The translations under genes were made by a program, and so were the position numbers. Of a stretch of DNA of 6,917 bases, positions 1-5,757 are shown one piece after another (position 1 is the stretch's first letter; each line of letters begins with the position of its first letter). The stretch comes from an uncultured Blautia sp. Its GTDB lineage: Bacteria > Bacillota > Clostridia > Lachnospirales > Lachnospiraceae. A model generated the notes under the pieces. The model made no database searches. It saw only the letters and a list, made by a program, of their open reading frames with translations, and was not told the DNA's origin. Location: NCBI GenBank assembly GCA_934408705.1, contig CAKRVL010000115.1:1-6917 (forward strand). The letters are read 5' to 3'.

Positions 1-112
1 TCCTTCAGATTCCATCTCACGATGGACACCCTTGCCTTCGGCTATATCCTTCCCACTACCGGGCGGATTCGGGACTTCAACCCGTTAGAAACGTGCGCCG
101 CTAGGCGCACAC
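1..112 (-). mobile_element. 5' end of a group II intron (probable class IIC), cut by the window edge
   Basis: Read on the minus strand, this begins with GTGTGCGCC, matching the group II 5' consensus GUGYG. It continues with a short GC stem (CGCC/GGCG), then AAGTCCCGAA, AAGGGTGTCC, a CCATC-GTGA-GATGG hairpin with a GNRA-type loop (12-25), and GGAATCTGAAGGA at the edge. This order of blocks matches, from memory, domain I of IIC-type introns of gut Clostridia such as the Eubacterium rectale intron. The placement directly after a Rho-independent terminator stem, in the same orientation, is the known target preference of class IIC introns. Only about 110 bases are visible: the rest of the ribozyme, domains V and VI and any reverse transcriptase/maturase lie to the left. 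The boundary could instead be 110, because GTGCG there also fits the consensus. The class is inferred from motifs and site. Confidence 0.8.
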
Positions 113-113
113 C

Positions 114-164
114 AAAAGGAGCTATGCAATTTTGCCATCTGGCAATAACTGCATAGCTCCTTTT
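114..164 (-). terminator. Terminator hairpin of the secreted-protein gene and intron target
   Basis: Two perfectly complementary 15-base arms (114-128 and 150-164) enclose a 21-base centre, which can itself fold as TTGCC/GGCAA (132-136 and 141-145). On the minus strand the hairpin starts 26 bases after the stop codon of the secreted-protein gene and ends in TTTT, as expected for a Rho-independent terminator. The A-tract on the other arm means it could also work on the plus strand. The T-run is only four bases long before the intron begins, so the intron appears to have entered the T-tract. Confidence 0.85.
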
Positions 165-189
165 AATGATTTCATCTTGCTAATGAGAA

Positions 190-813
190 TTAGTTAGCTG
201 CTTCCTCGTCAGCTGTTTCAGCTTCAGCATCTGTATTTGCTGTATTATCTTCTGTCTTAATCAGAGAGATGAACAGAGTCTGTGCTACCGGCTGAACATC
301 GTCACTCTTCGGTCCGATCTGTACATTGTACATGACACCCTGGTCGTCCAGGAAAGCAATTCCGTATGTACTTTCAGTCTCAAAAGAAACTCCATAAATT
401 CCGTTAATAGAAACCTTCTCTACATCATCATACTCTGTTTCAAGTTCCTCAGCCATGGAATACAGATCATACTCTGTTCCAACATCAGTAGCTGTAACTA
501 CCATGTTTACGCCCTCTTCTGATTCCGGATCCTGTGCCTGGAATATAAGACCATCTTTTGCATCTTCATCTGTAACTTCCAGAACATTCCATTCACTTGG
601 TACATAAAGATCAAAGCCTGGCTCGAAAGATAACCATGTTCCCTCATATGCTGCTTCCTCAAGCATGTCAAGTGTCAGCTCTGTAATATCAGCTGCCTCT
701 GTTGCAGTCTCAGTATCTTCAGATGCATCTGCCTCTGCCCATACAGGAGCGGAAAATCCTGTAACCATTGCTGCTGTACATAACATTGCCATTACTTTTT
801 TCCAGTTTTTCAT
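190..813 (-). CDS. Small exported acidic protein of unknown function
   Basis: A 207-residue protein with a clear signal peptide: lysines at 2, 5 and 6, a hydrophobic core at about 7-22, and a VWA-E signal peptidase I site after residue 26. The only cysteine (C12) lies inside the signal core and does not form a lipobox, so the mature protein is probably released. Residues 27-45 are an acidic, threonine/alanine-rich linker. A compact domain at about 57-185 has the pattern FEPGFDLYVPSEW, then a central SINGIYGVSFE, then MYNVQIGP. The last 20 residues are again acidic and low in complexity. The core pattern recalls PsbP/Mog1-like folds seen in other small exported Firmicute proteins, but I do not recognise a named family. 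The ATG has GTGAGG (821-826) 7 bases upstream. The gene is monocistronic, with a hairpin behind it, and is divergent from the response regulator, so it could be a target of that system; this is inference. Confidence 0.8.
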   Translation of the reverse strand: MKNWKKVMAMLCTAAMVTGFSAPVWAEADASEDTETATEAADITELTLDMLEEAAYEGTWLSFEPGFDLYVPSEWNVLEVTDEDAKDGLIFQAQDPESEEGVNMVVTATDVGTEYDLYSMAEELETEYDDVEKVSINGIYGVSFETESTYGIAFLDDQGVMYNVQIGPKSDDVQPVAQTLFISLIKTEDNTANTDAEAETADEEAAN

Positions 814-845
814 TTTTTTACCTCACTTTTATCTTATTTTGTGAT

Positions 846-851
846 ATTATA
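846..851 (-). promoter_or_regulatory. -10 box for the secreted-protein gene
   Basis: On the minus strand this is a perfect TATAAT, 32 bases before the ATG, giving a short leader of about 25 bases that contains the GTGAGG ribosome binding site. The -35 position (about 869-874, AAAATT) is a poor match to TTGACA, which suggests either a weak promoter or one that depends on an activator. The match is by eye in an AT-rich region. Confidence 0.45.
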
Positions 852-886
852 GAGAAGTGTTTGGAGATAATTTTAAATACCTTCAA

Positions 887-915
887 TTGCTTCATCACGC
901 TGAATTAACTATATA
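887..915 (+). promoter_or_regulatory. Candidate promoter for the LytTR regulator
   Basis: TTGCTT (887-892) is followed after 17 bases by TATATA (910-915), with further TATATT and TATTAT options overlapping it. Transcription from here would start near 922 and leave a leader of about 100 bases that includes the direct repeats at 971-1008. The region is very AT-rich, so chance matches are likely. Confidence 0.3.
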
Positions 916-970
916 TTATTTTTTTTAAAAAGACAATACACATGGGATGAGATGACACTTTCAGTGATAT

Positions 971-1008
971 TTGTCATTATTTCCACACATTACTTGTTAT
1001 TATTTCCA
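971..1008 (+). repeat. 15-base direct repeat ahead of the regulator gene
   Basis: TTGTCATTATTTCCA (971-985) recurs as TTGTTATTATTTCCA (994-1008), with 14 of 15 bases identical and a period of 23 bases. LytTR regulators of the AgrA/VirR/ComE type are known to bind pairs of about 9-base direct repeats with a period near 21-22 bases, so this pair has the right architecture for a regulator site, though its sequence is not a known consensus. The second copy runs directly into the ribosome binding site of the regulator, so occupancy could also limit its own expression. Confidence 0.6.
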
Positions 1009-1014
1009 GGGAGG
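1008..1014 (+). promoter_or_regulatory. Ribosome binding site that sets the TTG start of the regulator
   Basis: AGGGAGG lies 9 bases before a TTG at 1024. It supports that codon over the in-frame ATG at 952, which has only a weak GGGATGAG directly against it and would add a hydrophobic leader not normal for this family. Confidence 0.75.
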
Positions 1015-1023
1015 ATTTTGACA

Positions 1024-1740
1024 TTGAACATTGCAATTATTGATGATGAACTGCAGGATTTAAATCTACTTTCTGCTGCCGTTAAAGAATACTATGCCGA
1101 CAGACAGTTTGCAGTGCAGTTACACAGTTTTTCTTCTCCATCTGCCTTCTGGAAGGACTACACAACCGGCAAATATGATCTGATTTTTCTTGATATCTAT
1201 ATGGAGCATGACAATGGAATGGATGTCGCCATCAGACTCCGCGAAAAAGGGGACTCCTGTTCCCTGATCTTTGTTACCAGCAGTGATTCCTTTGCTGTTG
1301 CAAGCTATGATGTGCAGGCTGCATATTATCTTCTTAAACCCCTTGATGTATCCAGACTTAAAAAAGTACTTTCTTCCATTCAGATAAAAAACGCACAGGA
1401 TGCACGGTACATCGAAGTAATTTGTGACCGTACACCTGTGCGTGTTCCTGTTAAAACTATTTTATATGCAGACACCTTTCACAATGCTGTCCATCTCCAT
1501 ACAGATGCCGGAGTACTGCGCACCTATCTTACCTTTCAGAAATTCGAAGAACTGATTGAGAATCTGCCTTGCTTCCTCTCCTGCTACCGTGGTTGTCTTG
1601 TAAATATGGACCGTATCCACAAAGCACTTGAAGAAGGCTTTCTTCTTGACAATCAGGAAATTGTCCAGATTCGCAAGCGCGGAGCCAATGCCATCAAAAA
1701 AGAATATCTGAATTATCTTTTTTCAAATGCTTTTTCATAA
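1024..1740 (+). CDS. LytTR-family response regulator
   Basis: With the TTG start it has 238 residues, typical of AgrA/LytR-type regulators. An N-terminal receiver domain (about 1-120) begins NIAIIDDE with acidic pocket residues D7/D8. It has the phospho-acceptor D57 in FLDIYM, the switch threonine T85 in FVTSS and the conserved lysine K105 in LLKPLD. A LytTR DNA-binding domain follows (about 128-235), with ILYADTFHN and the family hallmark YRGCLVNMDRIHKA. It should be phosphorylated by a histidine kinase and bind direct-repeat DNA sites in the cytoplasm. The likely partner is the kinase gene at 1735-3675, which is convergent rather than co-directional: the two genes overlap by 6 bases at their 3' ends. 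The in-frame ATG at 952 would give 262 residues, but the added hydrophobic segment and poor ribosome site argue against it. Family assignment is firm; targets are unknown. Confidence 0.92.
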   Translation: MNIAIIDDELQDLNLLSAAVKEYYADRQFAVQLHSFSSPSAFWKDYTTGKYDLIFLDIYMEHDNGMDVAIRLREKGDSCSLIFVTSSDSFAVASYDVQAAYYLLKPLDVSRLKKVLSSIQIKNAQDARYIEVICDRTPVRVPVKTILYADTFHNAVHLHTDAGVLRTYLTFQKFEELIENLPCFLSCYRGCLVNMDRIHKALEEGFLLDNQEIVQIRKRGANAIKKEYLNYLFSNAFS

Positions 1741-3675
1741 AACCTGAGCATTTATATCATCCAGAGGTATAAACACATTTGCCCGGAATATGCCATTTTC
1801 TTCTGAAAAGTCCGCATATCCACCATACTTTTTTGCTGTATTGCAAACAGAAGCTGTTCCAATTCCCATTCCGCTGTGACTGGTAGAATAAAAAACATTT
1901 CCCGTTCTTCGCACCTCTGTACTGTATGTATTCTCAATGTTGATCAGCAGTTTTCCCATTCTCACCTTACAGCTGCAGCTTACATATTCTTTTTGGGTTG
2001 CCTGGTCTCTTTCAACTGCTTTTACTGCATTTTCCAATAGATTACCGAAAATCCGGCAAATATCCAGATCTGAAATTTTCATCTGTGAAGGAATTTCCAC
2101 TGAATTGCGAAATTCCACTCCCAAAATTTCCAACTGCGATGCATAGTAATGCAGAATTGCATCCACTGACATATTTTTGCTGTAACATACAGGCATCTGC
2201 ATTTTCGTATTGCTTTCCTCTGCAAATTGATGAAAGTACTCCTTTAACTCCTCATAATGCCCCTGTTCCAGCAGCATAGAAGCCGTTCGGATATATTGAC
2301 GCAGATCATGTCTTGTATGTCCTGCTTCCTCCAACGCTTCCGTCAGTTTCTCATAATGTTCCTTTTGTAACATCAGACGCAGCTCCATCTGCCTGGATTG
2401 CTCCTCATAAATCAGTTTCATCCGATATCCCTCTGTCAATTCCCTACAAAGAATTATTCCGAAGATTCCTGCCAGAATTGTACCGCCCCATTCCGGAAAC
2501 CAGCCTCCGATAATCGGATCATACAGGGGCCAGATCCGATCAGCTGCCAGAGAAGCTGCATAAATTACTGTTCCCAAAAGGAGCAAAACTCCCTCACTAG
2601 ATTCTCTGGTATAAAAAAAGGCTGTTATGAGCAGGCATGACGCAGCAAACCATTTCAGACCTTCTGTTGCCCAGGAAACACCATAAGACAAAGCTACAGT
2701 ATCTTTTCCCATGGCAAAAACACCAAACAGAGTAATGACAATTCCAGCCACCGCAGTAAAAATAACAGTCCATCTGATCCATTTGTACTTTCTTCCCGTA
2801 GTCTCATATTCCAGAAGCAGCATTGCAGGAAAAGCCAGAAAACAGAACAACATCTCAAGGGAAAACCAGGGCTGCACAGAAAGCGCCGTATAGGTGTAAA
2901 GAAGAGGATAAAAGGTGTACCCAAGTACACAAGCGCACACTCCTGCAAACAGTATATACGCTCTGCATCTGGTTCTGAAAAATGCCCATAAGGAAAATAT
3001 CAGGGTCAGGAAAATTAATGTAAATAAGGAGGAATTTATAAATACCTGAATTCCTCTTTGTGTATTTACCTTCAATGGATTTCCAAAGGCCGGCACATAC
3101 TGGATTCCAGGAGAGGCAGAATTTTTATCTGTCACTGCGATCATAATTTCCACAGAAGTATGCGCCTTAAATGTAAACATTCTATGCTGAAGTCTCTCTA
3201 CATAATATTCGGGATCCGGATTTCCCACCTGCTCCATCAGAACACCATCCACATAAAGATTATATGCAGAAAAAATTTCCGGAAGGTATAACCCATATGT
3301 ATGTTCTTCAGAGGGAAGCATAATTCTCAGACGATAAGTAGCGCTTCCGTACGGATTCCCTTCCCGGTCATTCAGTTCCATCCCACCGTATTCTCCAATG
3401 GAAATATAGCGAAAATAATATTTCTCCAGATCATCTCCCGGCGTAAGCAGTACATTAGGATAATATTCCCACTCTCTGGACAGATAATAAACAGGAAAAT
3501 CTTCATAGGAGTCATCTGTATAAAGAAGCCCGTGTATGGTCTTTTCCTCTTTTGTCATATATTTGTTATTTGAATAATACAACACATTAAAAAACATCAG
3601 GGACAGGAGCATGGTTATAAGCACCGTTCTCCATAATATTTTTCTATTTTTCTTATCTGCGTTGTTTTCCTTCAC
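1735..3675 (-). CDS. Sensor histidine kinase: extracellular domain, 7TM region and AgrC-type GHKL ATPase
   Basis: 646 residues. A first membrane segment (about 13-35) leads into an extracellular beta-rich domain (about 36-208) containing YRLRIMLPSEE, YGLYLPEIFSAYNLYVDG and a terminal PAFGNP. This layout resembles the 7TMR-DISM extracellular (DISMED2-like) domain, a jelly-roll fold thought to bind carbohydrate-like ligands. Seven membrane segments follow (about 209-411), then a coiled linker (412-452). The phospho-acceptor H456 is in RHDLRQ, the N-box is FGNLLENA with N549, and the glycine-rich ATP loop is SGMGIGT at 601-607. The catalytic part belongs to the SpoB/AgrC-CitA group, the usual partner of LytTR regulators. 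The start is GTG with AGGGGG (3682-3687) 6 bases upstream. It overlaps the preceding gene by 23 bases, implying coupled translation. All key kinase motifs are present. The DISM assignment is by pattern; the ligand is unknown. Confidence 0.9.
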   Translation of the reverse strand: MKENNADKKNRKILWRTVLITMLLSLMFFNVLYYSNNKYMTKEEKTIHGLLYTDDSYEDFPVYYLSREWEYYPNVLLTPGDDLEKYYFRYISIGEYGGMELNDREGNPYGSATYRLRIMLPSEEHTYGLYLPEIFSAYNLYVDGVLMEQVGNPDPEYYVERLQHRMFTFKAHTSVEIMIAVTDKNSASPGIQYVPAFGNPLKVNTQRGIQVFINSSLFTLIFLTLIFSLWAFFRTRCRAYILFAGVCACVLGYTFYPLLYTYTALSVQPWFSLEMLFCFLAFPAMLLLEYETTGRKYKWIRWTVIFTAVAGIVITLFGVFAMGKDTVALSYGVSWATEGLKWFAASCLLITAFFYTRESSEGVLLLLGTVIYAASLAADRIWPLYDPIIGGWFPEWGGTILAGIFGIILCRELTEGYRMKLIYEEQSRQMELRLMLQKEHYEKLTEALEEAGHTRHDLRQYIRTASMLLEQGHYEELKEYFHQFAEESNTKMQMPVCYSKNMSVDAILHYYASQLEILGVEFRNSVEIPSQMKISDLDICRIFGNLLENAVKAVERDQATQKEYVSCSCKVRMGKLLINIENTYSTEVRRTGNVFYSTSHSGMGIGTASVCNTAKKYGGYADFSEENGIFRANVFIPLDDINAQVL

Positions 3676-5665
3676 TCCGATCCCCCTTTCGGAGAGTACC
3701 GCCTTTTTTCGTTGGCAAATACCATAACAATATTAACATAATTACAATTATCCCAGCGATAGCAGATGTTTTTTTATGTTCTTCCTGTGCCTGTTCTCCC
3801 TGCTTTTTCTCTTCTATCTGCTCTTCTTTCTCTTCAGACTGCTCTTCCGACTGATCTTCTGATTGCTCCTCCGATTTCTCTTCCGGCTCCTCTTTCACCA
3901 TATATTCTCCAGTCTTCTCAATAGGAATCACAGCAACACTCTGTATCTTATTTACAGTGCCGGTATAAGCATTCCCTTCCTCATCTGTAAGTACAGTCTG
4001 AGAATCATTTTCTGTATATGGTATCTCTACAGTCGCCCCTGGAATATCTGTAATTTCATCTCCGTTTTTAAAAATTTTAATGGTAATCTCATTATCTTCC
4101 CTGGAAATATCAACCTGAAGCAGATCATCTTCTTTCACATTCCAGTTTTTTAACACATCCATCGGCATTTCTACCAGCACACCGTTTTTTTCAAAAGGAA
4201 TCTCCTTTACCCCGGTGCTCATAAGATCAGAAAGACGATTTCCCACTATAATCGTAGATGTATCTGTCACCTTCTCCAGTCCATTCTCAATATCCGGAAA
4301 TTTCTTTCCATCTCTGTCCGCATAATTTCTCTCGTACCAGCGCTCATTTGTAATCAGTTCTTTTCCATACTGAAACATATACATACCGGTGCTGCCACCT
4401 GGATAAGTGACACAGACACCATATTCCTGTTCCTGTTTCAGACAGTTTTCTTTCAAGTACAGACCATTTCTGCAAACATAAAAATCCTCTGACTTTGCTT
4501 TTTTCTCACCTTCTGAATCCTTTATATATATCTGAAATTCGCTTAACTGACTATCTGTAAAAGCATCGAGCACCATAGGAAAATACAGGGTATTTCCTGT
4601 ACTGCAGCAAACCTGCACCTCTGGCTTATCAGGACGCTGTATGGTAATATAGGCAGTCGCTTTCGGAATAACAATGGAAGCTTCTGTCTGATATCCGGTT
4701 GGAGCAGCAAAAGTACCAGTGACCTTATAAACTCCCGAAACCGCAGTATTAACCTGACTAAAGTCCCATACAGAAGGCATCATCACAGAAGGATGCGCCG
4801 CTGTATCCTCATAGCTCTCACAGGTGCTTCCAAAAATATGAAAATCCGCTTCCAGACTTGTTCTCACTTTCATCAGGCTATGTCCGACCGGCACTGCATA
4901 AACCATACAGCGCTGCAGATTTTTTTCGTCTACACTTTCTATAGAGCGGATAACCATGTCTTTCTGTAAAACTCCGCCAAGAGCAGATTGCTGATAGCTA
5001 AGCACATCTAGCACTCCGTCAGATCTGTATCGATAAGTAAGGTTTTTTGTTTTCCCTTCTTTATAGGTCACCGTTAACGTATACACATTTCCGGGCACCA
5101 TACTCTGACAGGAAAGATACATTCCATCCGTATCGCAGAAACCATACCCCTCTTCACTTACATTTACCCAATCTTCTCCCTCTTTTTTCAGCCAGATCGT
5201 TATGGTATCCGGATCTTCATCTGTGATCCACGGAAAGTAATAAATGCCTGCGGATACCATTCTGGAATATACCTGAATTTCCAGCTGACCTGGATTCTGC
5301 ACTGAAATCTCCGCTGTCCATTCCGGCAGTTTTACTTTACTGCTATACTCATCGGGAAGCTGCACGGTGCCCTTGATCTTATAAGCTCCAGCAGTTTGCA
5401 CATCCACCGCCGTATAGTCCCAGATCAGATTCAAATAGAGTTCCTCTCCGCTTTCTGTGTACGCAGTACAACCTATGTTATCATAAATTTCCCGCAATCC
5501 CTGCATATCTGTACCTCGCAGGACTGCGCCTGCTGGTATGTAAAAAATCCTTGAAAAATCCCTAATCACATTATCCGCTGCCTGCACCGTTCTTCCACCT
5601 GTCCCACTTAACAGAAGAAAGCAAAATGCAAAAACAGCCAGCCATTTCATCATTTTATTATTCAT
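3653..5665 (-). CDS. Exported, membrane-anchored protein with duplicated Ig-like modules
   Basis: 670 residues. The signal peptide (1-29) ends VQA-A. Two related modules follow, about 39-219 and 252-437. Matching landmarks are WDYTAVDVQTAGAYKIKGT versus WDFSQVNTAVSGVYKVTGT, YYFP versus LYFP, and GMYLSC versus GLYLKE followed by a YTLTVTY/YGVCVTY strand. The WD..V...G.Y.V.G pattern is common in bacterial Ig-like domains. Residues 468-590 form a further beta-rich domain with ATVEIPYT and TGEYMV, resembling domains placed near the anchor of Firmicute surface proteins. An acidic Ser/Glu/Gln stalk (594-631), one membrane helix (about 634-650) and a basic tail complete it; there is no LPXTG sorting signal before the helix. 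The ATG has AGGAGAG about 9 bases upstream. The end overlaps the kinase start, so the two are made together. I do not recognise a named family. A role as sensory partner or ligand-binding accessory of the kinase is inferred from coupling. Confidence 0.85.
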   Translation of the reverse strand: MNNKMMKWLAVFAFCFLLLSGTGGRTVQAADNVIRDFSRIFYIPAGAVLRGTDMQGLREIYDNIGCTAYTESGEELYLNLIWDYTAVDVQTAGAYKIKGTVQLPDEYSSKVKLPEWTAEISVQNPGQLEIQVYSRMVSAGIYYFPWITDEDPDTITIWLKKEGEDWVNVSEEGYGFCDTDGMYLSCQSMVPGNVYTLTVTYKEGKTKNLTYRYRSDGVLDVLSYQQSALGGVLQKDMVIRSIESVDEKNLQRCMVYAVPVGHSLMKVRTSLEADFHIFGSTCESYEDTAAHPSVMMPSVWDFSQVNTAVSGVYKVTGTFAAPTGYQTEASIVIPKATAYITIQRPDKPEVQVCCSTGNTLYFPMVLDAFTDSQLSEFQIYIKDSEGEKKAKSEDFYVCRNGLYLKENCLKQEQEYGVCVTYPGGSTGMYMFQYGKELITNERWYERNYADRDGKKFPDIENGLEKVTDTSTIIVGNRLSDLMSTGVKEIPFEKNGVLVEMPMDVLKNWNVKEDDLLQVDISREDNEITIKIFKNGDEITDIPGATVEIPYTENDSQTVLTDEEGNAYTGTVNKIQSVAVIPIEKTGEYMVKEEPEEKSEEQSEDQSEEQSEEKEEQIEEKKQGEQAQEEHKKTSAIAGIIVIMLILLWYLPTKKGGTLRKGDRSEGKQRR
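3682..3687 (-). promoter_or_regulatory. Ribosome binding site of the kinase, inside the upstream gene
   Basis: On the minus strand AGGGGG sits 6 bases before the GTG at 3675 and lies within the last codons of the Ig-like surface protein. It supports the GTG start and translational coupling of the two genes. The next in-frame ATG is within the first membrane helix and would damage it. Confidence 0.65.
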
Positions 5666-5710
5666 TTGTTTCTCTCTCCTGTCCCAAGCATAATTGATTA
5701 TTTCATATAA

Positions 5711-5741
5711 AACAAGAAACCTGTGGCGAACCGCAGGTTTC
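5711..5741 (-). terminator. Terminator after the esterase gene
   Basis: On the minus strand GAAACCTG (5734-5741) pairs with CAGGTTTC (5716-5723). Inside, GG/CC closes a TTCG tetraloop after one C-A mismatch. The T-rich tail TTGTTTT follows. It begins 16 bases after the esterase stop codon and separates the esterase from the surface-protein/kinase pair, although the short interrupted T-tract may allow some read-through. Confidence 0.8.
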
Positions 5742-5757
5742 CGTGAAAAGCAGCATA

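Noticed and set aside
766..813. Secreted-protein gene as a lipoprotein because of C12
   Set aside because: The residues before the cysteine (AML) do not make a lipobox and the cysteine lies mid-way through the hydrophobic core, with a normal signal peptidase I site further on.
882..906. AATTCAG/AATTGAA pair on the minus strand as a ComE-like LytTR site for the secreted-protein gene
   Set aside because: The period is 18 bases rather than about 21, the match is partial, and the region is AT-rich.
971..1000. TTGTCA with TGTTAT as a promoter of the regulator
   Set aside because: The spacer is 18 and the transcript would start at about 1007, inside the ribosome binding site region; the bases are better explained by the direct repeat.
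1937..3573. Several 60-93 codon open frames on the plus strand within the kinase gene, and others inside the surface-protein and esterase genes
   Set aside because: They lie antisense to or out of frame with well-supported genes and show no recognisable protein features.
3710..3721. LPTKKGG near the C-terminus of the surface protein as an LPXTG sortase signal
   Set aside because: It lies after the membrane helix, not before it, and lacks the threonine-glycine of the motif.
5687..5715. TTGTTT-17-TATGCT on the minus strand as promoter of the surface-protein/kinase pair
   Set aside because: The -10 is weak, the -35 overlaps the esterase terminator tail, and transcription would begin at the ribosome binding site itself, only about 15 bases before the ATG. 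The true promoter of this pair is unresolved; read-through from the esterase is possible.
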